NCBI GenBank assembly: GCA_021776435.1
Contig: JAJFFW010000114.1
Span: 1-39,238 of the forward strand
Source: Parvularculaceae bacterium
GTDB taxonomy: Bacteria > Pseudomonadota > Alphaproteobacteria > Caulobacterales > Parvularculaceae
DNA length: 39,238 nt
Direction of reading: 5' to 3'
Part shown: piece after piece, positions 24,541 through 34,636 of the stretch
Numbering within the stretch: the stretch's first letter is position 1
Layout of the letters: each line of letters starts with the position of its first letter
Notes under the pieces: generated by a model
The model's input: only the letters and a program-made list of their open reading frames with translations
What the model was told of the DNA's origin: nothing
Databases searched by the model: none
Translations under genes and position numbers: made by a program

Positions 24541-25428
24541 TAGCTCGCAAATCGCTACTGGATCGCCGTGGAGCGATGCGAGAACCGCGTCAATGTTTCC
24601 GACTGCGCCGCCGCGCAGACCCTTCGCCGCCGCCGGTGAGATGATCGCCTCCTGGCCGCGCCGAAGCCTGGCCGCTTCCGGTCCTGAGATGCTTGTCTGA
24701 GGCATGTTCGCGAGCGCTGCATCGATCGAGAGAAGCACGCCGTCACGCGCCTCGGGCGTTTCCAGCGCTTCAAGACCGGCAATAGTGACGCCGTCCTCGG
24801 CGCAAAAGTGCCCGACGCGAAGCCGCCGCAACGCACAGACATGGCCTTCCGTGCCCAAGGCACGAGCCATGTCGCGCACCAGCGCCCGCACATAGGCGCC
24901 CTTGCCTGTCACCGCCTCGAACACCGCCGTGTCATCGTCAGGGCGTTCCACCAACTGCAGTTCCTTGATATGAATCAGCCGCGGCGGCAGGTCGACCGTC
25001 TCGCCGGCGCGGGCAATGTCATAGGCCCGCTCGCCGCCGATCTTGATGGCCGAAAACTGTGGTGGGATCTGTTCTATTTCGCCGGTGAAATGACCGAGCA
25101 CGGCTTCGATCGCTTCGCGCGAAGGGCGCTTGTCCGAGCGCGCAATCACTTCACCCTCGCTATCATCGGTTGTCGTCGCTTCGCCCCAATGCACGGTAAA
25201 ATGGTAAAGTTTCTCGGCATCCATCACGAAAGGGACAGTCTTTGTCGCCTCACCGAGGGCAATCGGCAGAACGCCTGTGGCCAATGGATCGAGCGTTCCC
25301 GCATGGCCGGCTTTTTGCGCCTGAAATAACCATTTCACTTTCGAAACAGCTTCCGTAGATCCAAAGTCATAAGCCTTATCGAGGATCAGCCAGCCCGAGA
25401 CGGGCCGCCCCTTTTTTTGTCTTCCCAT
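24499..25428 (-). CDS. truB: tRNA pseudouridine(55) synthase
   Basis: A 309 aa TruB, which makes pseudouridine 55 in the T-loop of tRNAs. The catalytic Asp47 is in GHAGTLDPLATGVLP, and the start GWLILDKAYDFGSTEAV is typical. The segment TGKGAYVRALVRDMARALGT and the C-terminal extension agree with the family. It lies 134 bp downstream of rbfA as in other bacteria, but rpsO, its usual next neighbour, is 4.8 kb away. The last 43 bp are duplicated at 22781. Confidence 0.96.
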   Translation of the reverse strand: MGRQKKGRPVSGWLILDKAYDFGSTEAVSKVKWLFQAQKAGHAGTLDPLATGVLPIALGEATKTVPFVMDAEKLYHFTVHWGEATTTDDSEGEVIARSDKRPSREAIEAVLGHFTGEIEQIPPQFSAIKIGGERAYDIARAGETVDLPPRLIHIKELQLVERPDDDTAVFEAVTGKGAYVRALVRDMARALGTEGHVCALRRLRVGHFCAEDGVTIAGLEALETPEARDGVLLSIDAALANMPQTSISGPEAARLRRGQEAIISPAAAKGLRGGAVGNIDAVLASLHGDPVAICELDGLKLKPVRVFNL

Positions 25429-25562
25429 GGGTCGCCTATGTTTTGTTCAGCCGCGCCCGGTTCGGACGGTAACGGCCGGAAATGAGTATCTGCGGCGGTT
25501 TTGAAGCAGAGACCGCACGGCTCCGTCAACTGGATTTCAAAAAGTTTGAGCCGAAGGCGAGG

Positions 25563-25967
25563 CTATTCACCCTCGCTACGGTCGAGATCACGCGCAACTT
25601 CCTCGCGCGCGAGGAGCGCGTCAATCTTGCGCGCCTCTGCGAAACTTTCATCACCACGAAAGAGAAGCGCCGGTGTAAACTTCATTTCGATCTGACGCCC
25701 CAGCAGGCCGCGCAAAAAAGGCGCCGCCTTGTTCAACGCGGCAATCACTTCAGCCTCATTGACGCCGCCCAGCGGCGTGCAAAAGACCGACGCCTGACGC
25801 AGATCCGGTGACGGGCGAACCTCGCTCACCGTGATTGAGACGCCTGTCAGCACAGGTTCGCGCAAAGACTCACGCTGAAAAATATCCACCAAGGCATGCC
25901 GGATAACCTCGCCGGCGCGCAATTGGCGCTGGGAGGGACCTCTGGCGTGTGAGCGACGTTTTGGCAT
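25563..25967 (-). CDS. rbfA: ribosome-binding factor A
   Basis: A 134 aa RbfA, a small KH-like protein that helps mature the 30S subunit and 16S rRNA 5' end. It has the family features: SQRQLRAGEVIRHALVDIFQRE at the N-terminus, VSITVSEVRPSPDLRQASVFCTPLG in the middle, and LRGLLGRQIEMKFTPALLFRGDESF near the end. The length is normal. It lies between truB and infB in the expected order, with a broken PRAI-like gene inserted between it and infB. Confidence 0.94.
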   Translation of the reverse strand: MPKRRSHARGPSQRQLRAGEVIRHALVDIFQRESLREPVLTGVSITVSEVRPSPDLRQASVFCTPLGGVNEAEVIAALNKAAPFLRGLLGRQIEMKFTPALLFRGDESFAEARKIDALLAREEVARDLDRSEGE

Positions 25968-25976
25968 TTGCGTTAC

Positions 25977-26657
25977 TTAAGGCAGGAAAACAGGTTTTGA
26001 AAGCCCGAGTATGGCGCTGAAAGCGTGAAGCTTATCATGATTCAAGACATCACCCGCTTCCCGGTCGCGCAAGCCTGAGCAGACATCGACACCAAAAGGG
26101 CGAACGGTTCGCACACGCGACAATCACCATCTCGGGATTCAGTCCGCCCGCAAGAAACACAGGTTTATCGACAATTTCAACGATCTTTTGACTGATTGAC
26201 CAATCATGCACATCGCCTGTTCCGCCAAGGGTTCGTTCGTGCGCGCTCGGTTTGCCAGAGTCAAGCAGGATGCAATCAACCGCCTCTCCCGCTCGACGCG
26301 CGATATCGATTGCGTGGTCATCCTCCACATGCACAACCTGAATCAAGCGCAAGCCCGGATGCGAACGGCGCAGAACTTTATAGGCGCCGGGCACAGAGCA
26401 TCAACAATTTGCACTGTATTGACTTGTGTGTACTCCACATGATCAGCAATCGCGTCGCCATCGGTATGACTGGTCAATAACACTGTCCAGATTTTGTTAC
26501 TGTGGAGACGATGTACGTGCGCCGCTATGTCTTTGATCGCATGATCGGAAATCGGCCCCGGCCCGTTTGGCATGGCCCCGACAAGACCAACAGCAAGAGC
26601 GCCCGCAGCAATTGCCGCATCCGCTTCGTTCGTTGACTGCATACAGCAGACTTTCAT
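25977..26657 (-). pseudogene. PRAI-like (TrpF paralogue), two frameshifts
   Basis: Three frames in succession give a full phosphoribosylanthranilate isomerase-like barrel. The first, from ATG 26657, has MKVCCMQSTNEADAAIAAGAL to VNTVQIVDAL. The second has PGAYKVLRRSHPGLRLIQVVHV, VDCILLDSGKP and VFLAGGLNPE. The third has VRPFGVDVCSGLRDREAGDV and ends at 25977. The first break (about 26395) looks like a 2-base CT duplication; the second is near 26108. The start MKVCC (not KICG) marks a PRAI paralogue rather than classical TrpF. It is decayed, or the sequence has indel errors. It interrupts rbfA-infB. Confidence 0.75.
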
Positions 26658-26793
26658 GCGTGGGTTGATTGTTGTTAACATAAAGAGATCAACCAAAAGC
26701 AGCCGTTAAGCAGCAACGCACTTCTCTTCGTGCGAAAAAGATTTATCAGCTTACTTCTTACTCCGAGCAACAGATCCGCACAGATACGGCGTG

Positions 26794-29379
26794 TTACAGC
26801 GTCCGCTCGATTGTCTCAACTGAAAAGCACTCAATGACGTCACCGGCTTTGAGGTCTTCGTAATTGGCGAAGCTCATGCCGCATTCCTGACCGACAGGCA
26901 CATCGTTGACGTCTTCTTTAAAGCGCTTGAGTTGTGAAAGCTCGCCTTCATGGATAACCGTATCGTCACGGATGAGTCGCACTTTGGCGCCGCGTCGCAC
27001 TTGACCTTCCGTAACGCGGCAACCAGCGACCTTGCCAAGTTTCGTAATGTTGAAAACTTCGAGAATTTCAGCGTTGCCGAGGAAAGTCTCGCGCAATTCC
27101 GGTTCAAGCATGCCGGAAAGCACACCCTTGATGTCATCGATCAGGTGGTAAATCACTGAATAATAGCGAATTTCAACATTATTGCGCTCAGCTTCATCGC
27201 GCGCTTGTTTATTGGCGCGCACGTTAAATCCGATCACCGGAGCCGCACTGGCGGCAGCGAGAATGACGTCAGATTCCGAAATACCGCCCACGCCCGTATG
27301 CAGAATACGAACACGCACTTCGTCCGTGCTCAGCCTATCGAGCGAGCTAACAATTGCTTCAACCGACCCCTGCACATCACCTTTGATGACGATGGGTAAT
27401 TCCTTGATCTCAGCATCCTGAAGCTGCGTCATCATCTGTTCAAGCGAAGTGCCGGACGATTTGGCAACCGCTTTCTCGCGGCGTTTACGCAAACGGAATT
27501 CGGCGATTTCGCGCGCCCGGGATTCAGAATCGACGACGACAAATTGGTCGCCGGGTTCCGGCGCCCCGTTAAGACCCAGAACTTCCACCGGGAAGGCCGG
27601 GCCCGCTTCAGTGACCTTCTGGCCTTTATAATCGGTTAGCGCACGCACCTTGCCCCACTCGCCGCCGACGACCAATATGTCTCCGCGTTTAAGGTTGCCC
27701 CGCTGAACGAGGAAGGTCGCCACCGGACCGCGACCCTTATCAAGCCTGGACTCCACGACGGAACCTTCAGCAAGACGATTTGGATTGGCCTTGAGCTCGA
27801 GAAGCTCAGATTGCAGGATAATCGCCTCCAGCAATGCATCCAGATTGGTTTTCTTAAGGGCCGAAACCTCAACATCTTGCACATCACCCCCCAGAGATTC
27901 GACTTGAATCTCATGTTGGAGAAGATCCGTACGCACTTTGTTTGGATCAGCGTTGGGTTTGTCGCATTTATTGATCGCGACAATGATTGGCACACCAGCA
28001 GCCTTGGCATGGCTGATCGCCTCAACGGTCTGCGGCATGATCGAATCGTCAGCGGCAACAACAAGAATGACAATGTCAGTCACCTCTGCACCCCGGGCGC
28101 GCATTTGCGTAAACGCTGCGTGGCCGGGAGTATCGAGGAATGTGACTTTCCGATCGTCGCCAAGATCAACCTGATAGGCGCCGATATGCTGCGTGATGCC
28201 GCCAGCTTCTCCAGCGACCACATCGGTTTGTCGAAGAGCGTCCAGCAGTGATGTCTTACCGTGATCAACATGACCCATAATGGTGACCACCGGTGGGCGC
28301 GGCGACATGTCGTCGTCACTGTCGATTCCGTCGAAAAGACCCTCTTCAATGTCAGCTTCAGCAACGCGTTTAACGGTATGGCCTAAATCTCCAACCACCA
28401 GTTCGGCTGTATCTGCGTCAAGGATTGTATTGGCGTTCACCATCTGACCTTCTTTCATCAGCTCCCTGATGAGGTCGACGGCGCGCATAGACATGCGTTG
28501 AGCAAGTTCTTGAACTGTGATCGTTTCGGGTATGATCACTTCGCGAACAATCTTTTGCTGTTCACCCGACTGACGGGCTTGTTTATCGCGTTCGCGAGCA
28601 CGACGGACGGACGCCAACGACCGCTGGCGTTCATCGTCATCAAGCGCATTGACAACGGTTAGCTTGCCAGTGCGTCGGCGTGGTTCGTCCTTCGATTTCG
28701 TTTCCCGCCGATCCGTTTCCGTTTTGCGCCGTGTCTTCAAGCGACCGCCCAGTGACGCAAGCGGATTGTCAGCGTCCGGCTGAGCAACCGGATCGGAAGG
28801 TGTAACATTCACGCGCGGCTCGGATTTAAACGCTCCATGACTTTTCTTGAGCTCTTCTTGTGCGAGGGCAACGCTGGCTTCTTCTTCTGCGCGCTGACGA
28901 GTTTCAATTGAATCCGCGCGTTGTTTTTCTTCTTCGGCCAAGCGCTTTCGCTCAACCTCAAGACGGGCGCGCTCTTCGGCTTCACGTGCGTCGCGGTCTT
29001 CGCGCTCGGCTTCTTCGCGTTTGCGGCGGACTTCACCATCCTTACGGGCCTGGGTGAGCGCTGCAACACGGGCATGCTTTTCGTCCTCGGAAAGCGTGCG
29101 CAGAACGGCGCCTTGCTTTTTCTCATCCGCGACAGAAGCGCTCTCGGTTACCGGGGCGCCTGCTAATTTAGGCGCTTGTTGCTTTTCCGTATTTTCAGGC
29201 GCCGTGGTGGCGGCATCACCGGCTTTTTTCACTCCGAGGATACGGCGACGCTTTGTTTCCACAACCACCGTTTTTGTGCGGCCGTGCGAAAAGCTTTGCT
29301 TCACAGCACCCTTATCCGTTCGACGAAGAGTCAGCGGTTTGCGGCCTGATTTCGGTTTCGTTTCGACTTCGTCGTTCAT
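26794..29379 (-). CDS. infB: translation initiation factor IF-2
   Basis: An 861 aa IF-2, the GTPase that places initiator tRNA on the ribosome. A charged N-terminal part with a long helix rich in Arg/Glu/Ala ([20 protein letters not shown] and following) precedes the conserved IF-2 N-domain ([21 protein letters not shown]). The G domain carries GHVDHGKTS (about 367), DTPGHAAF and NKCD; domains II to IV follow to the C-terminus. The frame opens at 29412, but the ATG at 29379 has GGAG seven bases upstream and starts MNDEVETKP as expected. It lies in order after ylxR. Confidence 0.97.
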   Translation of the reverse strand: MNDEVETKPKSGRKPLTLRRTDKGAVKQSFSHGRTKTVVVETKRRRILGVKKAGDAATTAPENTEKQQAPKLAGAPVTESASVADEKKQGAVLRTLSEDEKHARVAALTQARKDGEVRRKREEAEREDRDAREAEERARLEVERKRLAEEEKQRADSIETRQRAEEEASVALAQEELKKSHGAFKSEPRVNVTPSDPVAQPDADNPLASLGGRLKTRRKTETDRRETKSKDEPRRRTGKLTVVNALDDDERQRSLASVRRARERDKQARQSGEQQKIVREVIIPETITVQELAQRMSMRAVDLIRELMKEGQMVNANTILDADTAELVVGDLGHTVKRVAEADIEEGLFDGIDSDDDMSPRPPVVTIMGHVDHGKTSLLDALRQTDVVAGEAGGITQHIGAYQVDLGDDRKVTFLDTPGHAAFTQMRARGAEVTDIVILVVAADDSIMPQTVEAISHAKAAGVPIIVAINKCDKPNADPNKVRTDLLQHEIQVESLGGDVQDVEVSALKKTNLDALLEAIILQSELLELKANPNRLAEGSVVESRLDKGRGPVATFLVQRGNLKRGDILVVGGEWGKVRALTDYKGQKVTEAGPAFPVEVLGLNGAPEPGDQFVVVDSESRAREIAEFRLRKRREKAVAKSSGTSLEQMMTQLQDAEIKELPIVIKGDVQGSVEAIVSSLDRLSTDEVRVRILHTGVGGISESDVILAAASAAPVIGFNVRANKQARDEAERNNVEIRYYSVIYHLIDDIKGVLSGMLEPELRETFLGNAEILEVFNITKLGKVAGCRVTEGQVRRGAKVRLIRDDTVIHEGELSQLKRFKEDVNDVPVGQECGMSFANYEDLKAGDVIECFSVETIERTL

Positions 29380-29483
29380 CCGATCTCCGTTCGCGCCGCA
29401 ACAGCGACGCACACTCTCATATCAGCCCACTATAGGCCATTTGCGAAAGCCGTCATGGACATACAGCCCAAAACGGTCGGGGT

Positions 29484-30146
29484 CTACAGCGACCCCTTGT
29501 TATTCCCGGCCGGTGTTGCAGTGAACACCGGCCTAAACCCATCAAGCCGACGCGCCTCGCGTAAAAAGCGCTCCGCCGCCGCTCCTTTTTTTAACGCCGC
29601 ATGCACGACATCGTCGCGTCCCAATGCGGAAGACAAGTCATATCCATCAAACGCTCGTACGATAACCGCCTGGCCCGCAAGCTTGGCGAGCTTTGAAAAC
29701 CCGTCTTCAGCCCCATCGGCCGCCGAAACGTAAACCGCCGGATGACCTTCCTTGAGCAAAGCGCGAACCTGATCGAAACCGACCGCCACATCACCCGTTC
29801 TCCGAGCCAACCCCAACGCCGCGAGAGCCTTCTTCTCAAGGCCAGCCTCAACCGTACCAACCAAATCGGGCGGCGTCTTGACTGCACACTTGAATGCGCG
29901 CGCAAAAAGCCCCTTTGAAGAGACAACCTCAATCGCTTGACGCGATGCCGTTACCCAAGCGCCACGGCCAGGCAGCTTCGTATTCAAATCAGCAATAACG
30001 CTTCCATCCGGCGCCAACACGAACCGCACAAAAAGATCAGGTGGTCCGCAAACGCCTGTGGCGATGCAGGTCCGCGCACGGCTTTTGCCACGCGCAACGG
30101 CGCCGTCAGACTCGCTCTTCAGTCGTCGCCTCCTCTTCCGATTCAT
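29484..30146 (-). CDS. ylxR: YlxR-L7Ae RNA-binding protein
   Basis: A 220 aa protein joining a YlxR (DUF448) domain (RTCIATGVCGPPDLFVRFVLAPDG and LPGRGAWV) to a C-terminal L7Ae-like domain (ALAALGLARRTGDVAVGFDQVRALL onward). This fused form lies between nusA and infB in alphaproteobacteria. RNA binding is known for the family; the precise role is unsettled. The N-terminus is very basic ([14 protein letters not shown]). It overlaps the 3' end of nusA by about 41 bp if translation begins at ATG 30146; a start nearer the nusA stop would be non-ATG. Confidence 0.88.
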   Translation of the reverse strand: MNRKRRRRLKSESDGAVARGKSRARTCIATGVCGPPDLFVRFVLAPDGSVIADLNTKLPGRGAWVTASRQAIEVVSSKGLFARAFKCAVKTPPDLVGTVEAGLEKKALAALGLARRTGDVAVGFDQVRALLKEGHPAVYVSAADGAEDGFSKLAKLAGQAVIVRAFDGYDLSSALGRDDVVHAALKKGAAAERFLREARRLDGFRPVFTATPAGNNKGSL

Positions 30147-31722
30147 CTTCGGCTTCCGCCGCCGCAAGCTCTTCTTCTGTCACCCAGCCAGCCGCAACAC
30201 GAGCGCGCATGATCAGACTCTCAACGTCTTCAGCAATGATTTTGAATGGCTCAAGAAAACCGTCGTAATGGGTTTTCTCGCCATCCACCCGCTCGGTCCA
30301 ACCGTTGAGATCATCTGTTGCGCAGCCAGCGAGATCCTCGATTGTTTTGATTTCATTCTCGCCAAGAGCAACGATCATCTTGAGATCAAGACCCTCCATT
30401 TCGACGAGCGCATCATCGACGCCCAGTTCTTTACGACGCGCGTCCAGTTTTTTCGTTTCTTCCTCAAGAAAGTCACGGCCACGGGCCTGAAGCTCCGCTC
30501 CGACCTCTTCGTCGATTCCGTCAATGTCCATAAGCTCTTCGAGAGCAACAAAAGCGATCTCTTCAATGGACGTAAAGCCTTCCGACACCAAAAGCCCCGC
30601 CATCATGTCATCGACATCCAGACCGATCATGAAGAGATCGGTACGCAGTCGGAATTCATCCTGGCGTTTGGCGGACTCTTCAATTTCGGTCATGATGTCA
30701 ATCTCGAAACCTGTAAGCTGCGAAGCAAGACGCACATTCTGGCCGCGTCGACCGATGGCCAGAGACAACTGCTCATCGGGCACCACAACCTCGATACGTT
30801 CAGAATCTTCGTCTAGAACAACCTTGGAGACTTCGGCAGGCGCCAGGGCATTAACAACAAAAGTAGCGGAATCAGGCGACCACGGAACGATATCAATTTT
30901 CTCTCCGGCCAACTCGTTAACAACAGCCTGCACACGCGAACCACGCATACCGACGCATGCGCCAACTGGGTCGATAGAGTTATCGTTTGACATGACACCG
31001 ATTTTGGCGCGGCTGCCCGGATCACGCGCCACAGCCTTAATCTCGATCACGCCATCATAAACTTCCGGCACTTCCTGCTCGAAAAGTTTTGCCATGAATT
31101 GCGGATGCGAGCGGGAAAGAAAAATTTGAGGTCCACGAGGCTCACTGCGCACTTCCATAATATAAGCGCGCACACGATCGCCGTTACGGTAGGGTTCACG
31201 CGGCAATTGCTGATCGCGGCGAATGATGGCTTCAGCTTTTCCGAGATCAACAATCACATGCCCATATTCAACACGCTTGACGATGCCGTTGACAATCTCA
31301 CCAACACGATCTTTATAATCTGCATACTGCCTGTCACGCTCCGCTTCCCGTACTTTCTGGGTGATGACCTGCTTGGCGGCCATAGCAGCAACACGTCCGA
31401 AATCGATTGGCGGCAGCGGCTCCGACATGAAGTCGCCGACACTGGCTTCAGGATTGCGGCGGGAGGCTTCTTTGATGGTGATTTCGGCAGAATCGTTCTC
31501 GATTTCTTCCACAACCTCAAGGAGCCGCCATAACCGTGTCTCACCGGTTTTGGGATTGATTTCGGCTTTGATATTTGTCTCATGACCGTAACGCGAGCGT
31601 GCAGCGCGAGCGAGCGCGTCCTCCATCGCGGCGATGACGAGCGATTTGTCGATCGACTTTTCGCGCGCAACCGCATCCGCAATCTGGATGAGCTCAAGCC
31701 TGTTTGCACTAACCGCGTTCAT
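30106..31722 (-). CDS. nusA: transcription termination/antitermination factor NusA
   Basis: A 538 aa NusA, which binds RNA polymerase and governs pausing, termination and antitermination. The N-terminal domain (1-130) is followed by S1 ([25 protein letters not shown]), KH1 ([29 protein letters not shown]) and KH2 ([26 protein letters not shown]). The C-terminal acidic repeats end in a very acidic tail ([12 protein letters not shown]). The start overlaps the rimP stop by 4 bp (ATGA), so the two are translationally coupled. Length and order are normal. Confidence 0.98.
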   Translation of the reverse strand: MNAVSANRLELIQIADAVAREKSIDKSLVIAAMEDALARAARSRYGHETNIKAEINPKTGETRLWRLLEVVEEIENDSAEITIKEASRRNPEASVGDFMSEPLPPIDFGRVAAMAAKQVITQKVREAERDRQYADYKDRVGEIVNGIVKRVEYGHVIVDLGKAEAIIRRDQQLPREPYRNGDRVRAYIMEVRSEPRGPQIFLSRSHPQFMAKLFEQEVPEVYDGVIEIKAVARDPGSRAKIGVMSNDNSIDPVGACVGMRGSRVQAVVNELAGEKIDIVPWSPDSATFVVNALAPAEVSKVVLDEDSERIEVVVPDEQLSLAIGRRGQNVRLASQLTGFEIDIMTEIEESAKRQDEFRLRTDLFMIGLDVDDMMAGLLVSEGFTSIEEIAFVALEELMDIDGIDEEVGAELQARGRDFLEEETKKLDARRKELGVDDALVEMEGLDLKMIVALGENEIKTIEDLAGCATDDLNGWTERVDGEKTHYDGFLEPFKIIAEDVESLIMRARVAAGWVTEEELAAAEAEDESEEEATTEERV

Positions 31723-32261
31723 TGATGGTCTCCATTTGCCGTCTCCTCAATTTGCGACTCTGTTTTCGCCGCTTTTAAACTTTCTTTGAGCAATTCATCG
31801 GTGAGAATGAGCTTTGCATTTGCAACCCATTCGAACGGAAACAGGGCCGTTTCCGCCTCACCCTCAATATCAAATGCAATCTTGCCGTTATCGACACCGG
31901 CGATGACACCTTTAAAGCGTTTCTTGCCTTCGATCAGCCGATCGAGTTCTAACTTGGCGTCAAAACCCTGCCATTCTTCAAAGTCACTCAGCCGTGTCAG
32001 CGGCCGGTCGATTCCCGGCGACGAAACTTCTAACGTATAGGCGCCCATAATCGGGTCCGCTTCTTCGAGAATCGGCGAGAGCGCGCGCGATAGCGTTGCA
32101 CAATCCTCCGCCGACATTGATCGATCAGGTTTCTCGGCCATCACTTGGATCGTTTGGCTGCGGGAGCCTGTCAGCCTGACGCGCACAAGGTCGAACCCTT
32201 CGGCTTCAACAGCCGGTGCGATAATCGCCAGTATTTGCGCTTCGAGCGGGGTGGATGGCAT
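31719..32261 (-). CDS. rimP: ribosome maturation factor RimP
   Basis: A 180 aa RimP, needed for 30S subunit maturation. The N-terminal domain has IIAPAVEAEGFDLVRVRL and the segment AEDCATLSRALSPILEEADPIMGAYTLEVSSPGIDRPL, the family's strongest block; a C-terminal Sm-like domain follows (FKGVIAGVDNGKIAFDIEGE). It is the first gene of the rimP-nusA-ylxR-infB cluster. A strong promoter and then a terminator-like hairpin lie in its leader (separate entries), pointing to attenuation. Confidence 0.96.
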   Translation of the reverse strand: MPSTPLEAQILAIIAPAVEAEGFDLVRVRLTGSRSQTIQVMAEKPDRSMSAEDCATLSRALSPILEEADPIMGAYTLEVSSPGIDRPLTRLSDFEEWQGFDAKLELDRLIEGKKRFKGVIAGVDNGKIAFDIEGEAETALFPFEWVANAKLILTDELLKESLKAAKTESQIEETANGDHQ

Positions 32262-32287
32262 CTCGCGTGTCTGCCTCTTTCGGTAAC

Positions 32288-32316
32288 AAAAAAGCGGGCC
32301 CCGCGGGGCCCGCTTT
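32288..32316 (-). terminator. terminator-like hairpin inside the rimP leader
   Basis: GCGGGCCCCGCGGGGCCCGC (32294-32313) is a perfect palindrome followed on the minus strand by TTTTTT. It lies between the rimP promoter (32342-32370) and the rimP start (32261), with no room for another promoter after it, so rimP mRNA must pass it. It probably attenuates the operon. Confidence 0.8.
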
Positions 32317-32341
32317 CGAACTTTCGATAGCGTTTGACCGC

Positions 32342-32370
32342 TATATACGCCGCCGAAACCACTTTGTCAC
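32342..32370 (-). promoter_or_regulatory. rimP-nusA-infB operon promoter
   Basis: On the minus strand GTGACA (32365-32370) and TATATA (32342-32347) are 17 bp apart, near the housekeeping consensus of alphaproteobacteria. The predicted start near 32335 gives a leader of about 75 bases holding the hairpin. Confidence 0.65.
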
Positions 32371-32533
32371 GCCCTGCGCACAAACGAAATTGACTTAGTT
32401 TGAAAATTGAGGGGCAGGTTTTGATCGACAAGGCCGTTGGCCGCCCATGCGACCCATGCGCCGGATTGGCCCTTTTCAGCCAGCGCGCTTCCTTAGTGCA
32501 ATACCTTGCTAGCACCGAATACTTGCCGCTGCC

Positions 32534-33163
32534 TCAATAAATCGGTTGATCTTTAGTCTCTACAAACTCAGCTAACTCGAGAAAGTATCGGCCCAAATCC
32601 CAGTATGGTCCCGACTGCGGGGTCCATCTATGAACAACGCAATATGTGCTCGTGTCCCGTCGCTCGAAAATCCATTGCGCTCCATCAAACCCAGCAGACT
32701 CATCGGGAGGTTCGTCGCAGATATTGATCGCGTCAAACAGTGATTGAATTCTCTCAATCTGTGGCTTGTATAAGTCTTTTTCTTCTACCTTGACCAGTTT
32801 CCCCGCATCATACCCCCCGGCACCATCCGCCAGCTTGAAAGTTAGGGTTGCCGTATTCTCCCGCGTAAGCTCAACCTTAATGGCTACCGGATTGTGGAAA
32901 GTGCGTAGCCATACAAATCGAAAATAGATTTCTTCGGCACCGCCGTCCATTTCAAATAAAGACCGCTCTTGCAGGGCAGCGAGGTGGTTCGAATACCAAC
33001 CGCGATAGTCTTTACCATCAAAAAAGACGTCATCAATTGTCTCATCAAATGTCGTATCCGGAAAGTATCTTGACGGCGATCCTACTATTGCTTCCGACCG
33101 CGGAGTAGCCGCACAGGAAGCCGTCATCAAGGCTAGGGCTATAAGAATGGATGTCTTATTCAT
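32534..33163 (-). CDS. hypothetical lipoprotein
   Basis: A 209 aa protein with a signal peptide ending in a lipobox-like TASC (Cys17) after MNKTSILIALALM. The mature part is beta-rich and acidic, with no recognised motif; VWLRTFHNPVAIKVELTREN and DAINICDEPPDESAGFDGAQWIFE are its most structured-looking parts. The ATG at 33163 has GGGCGGGG just ahead and is preferred to the upstream codon at 33178. It lies downstream of the MacB-like genes on the same strand, with 240 bp between, so it may be separate. No family recognised. Confidence 0.7.
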   Translation of the reverse strand: MNKTSILIALALMTASCAATPRSEAIVGSPSRYFPDTTFDETIDDVFFDGKDYRGWYSNHLAALQERSLFEMDGGAEEIYFRFVWLRTFHNPVAIKVELTRENTATLTFKLADGAGGYDAGKLVKVEEKDLYKPQIERIQSLFDAINICDEPPDESAGFDGAQWIFERRDTSTYCVVHRWTPQSGPYWDLGRYFLELAEFVETKDQPIY

Positions 33164-33403
33164 AGATACCCCGCCCACTTTGCATTGCGAGTAAGCGATT
33201 GCCGATGCCTACAATAGTAGATAACATTTAACCGACTCTGTCACAATTCGCGCCATTCGGAATAAAGTTCCAAGCGTCCACCTTCGGCGATGAATCACCG
33301 GTCCCGGCCGCCATGACCAGTGGCGCGAACGCACTCATGAGCGACCGGTCGATTTTCAAACTGAGCCGTTACCGCGCAAACAGCGGCGGCCCGTTTCCCT
33401 GTA

Positions 33404-34636
33404 TTATTCATAGCGCAGCGCCTCAATAGGGTTGAGGGCGGCGGCGCGGCGGGCTGGAAAATACCCGAAAAAGACACCAACCCCCGCCGAAGCCGCTATG
33501 GCGATTACGGCGAGGCTCGCGTCAATCAATACATCAAAATCCCCGAATTTCCCGGCAAGAATGGCGCCGACCAGCCCGAGAGAGAGCCCGATCAACCCGC
33601 CCAAAAGACACAAGATCACCGCCTCGACCAGAAACTGGACCAGCACGTCGCGCTTGCGCGCGCCGACCGCCATCCTCAGGCCAATCTCGCGGGTGCGCTC
33701 TGTCACTGAAACAAGCATGATATTCATGATGCCTATCCCCCCAACAATCAGAGAGACCGCTGCGGTCGCAGCCAACAGGAAGCTGAAAGCGTTCGCCGTC
33801 TCATTCCGCGCCCGGATAAATTCTGCGACATTAAAAATTCTAAAATTATCCGGCTGACCCGGCCGGACATGGCGCTGCACACGAATAACTTCAACCAGGT
33901 CCTCTTCTGCGCGAACAAGATCATACCCTTTCGCAAACAGAACACGAATGGCGTCAAGCTGATCCGGCACGGTCGCGTCTCGACCGGCAAGACGCGCACG
34001 CACCGCCCCCGCTGGCGAGACGATCAGATCGTCTTCATCGCGCCCGAATTGATTTTGTCCCTTCGTCGCAAGTACGCCAATGACCTCAAAAGGCACGTTA
34101 TTAATCCGAATCTGCGATCCAATCGGAGAACCGCCGCCGAAAACCTCTCTCACGATGGTCTGGCCGACGACCGCAAATCGCGTCCCTGAGGCTGCTTCGC
34201 GAACGGAAAAGAACCGCCCTTCGGCCACCGGCCAATTGCGCACGACCGGAAACCCGGCATGCACGCCGCGAATGTCGGTTGGCCAGTCTGCGCCATTGGC
34301 GACCGCCGTCGCTGAGACGCGAATTTCGCCTGTCGCGTCCACCACGCCGGAAACTTTCTGCTGTATCGCAACCAGATCACGCTCCGAAAGCGGTGACGCG
34401 GAATTTGCGCCGCTTGAGCGACCGCCAAACCGGGACGCCCCCGGCGCGACTGAAAGCATGGATGAGCCGAGATTGGCAATTTGCTCTTCAACGTTCTTTC
34501 TGGTGCCCGCACCAATAGCAGACATGACAATGACCGAAGCAACACCGATGATGATGCCTAATGTTGTCAGTATACTCCGCAATGCATTCTGCCTGAGCGC
34601 TGACAAAGCGGCGGCAAGGCTGTCAAGAAACGACAT
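33404..34636 (-). CDS. MacB-type ABC transporter permease
   Basis: A 410 aa permease of the MacB/LolE-like type VII ABC transporter family, without fused ATPase. One transmembrane helix at the start (about 20-45, LTTLGIIIGVASVIVMSAIG) is followed by a large periplasmic domain, then three C-terminal helices (around 285-310, 335-365 and 370-395). FtsX-type features are ERTREIGLRMAVGARKRDVLVQF and the end YFPARRAAALNPIEALRYE. The start at 34636 has GGAG seven bases upstream. It overlaps the ATPase gene by 14 bp, so expression is coupled. It would export peptides, lipids or antibiotics with the adaptor protein. Confidence 0.93.
   Translation of the reverse strand: MSFLDSLAAALSALRQNALRSILTTLGIIIGVASVIVMSAIGAGTRKNVEEQIANLGSSMLSVAPGASRFGGRSSGANSASPLSERDLVAIQQKVSGVVDATGEIRVSATAVANGADWPTDIRGVHAGFPVVRNWPVAEGRFFSVREAASGTRFAVVGQTIVREVFGGGSPIGSQIRINNVPFEVIGVLATKGQNQFGRDEDDLIVSPAGAVRARLAGRDATVPDQLDAIRVLFAKGYDLVRAEEDLVEVIRVQRHVRPGQPDNFRIFNVAEFIRARNETANAFSFLLAATAAVSLIVGGIGIMNIMLVSVTERTREIGLRMAVGARKRDVLVQFLVEAVILCLLGGLIGLSLGLVGAILAGKFGDFDVLIDASLAVIAIAASAGVGVFFGYFPARRAAALNPIEALRYE

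Noticed and set aside
29021-29524. 167-codon plus-strand ORF opposite infB
   Set aside because: It is an antisense shadow of the repetitive charged N-terminus of IF-2, without a ribosome binding site or homology.
32371-32533. Possible initiator tRNA upstream of rimP, as in the E. coli metY-rimP-nusA order
   Set aside because: No cloverleaf or tRNA-type acceptor/T-arm sequence could be found on either strand.
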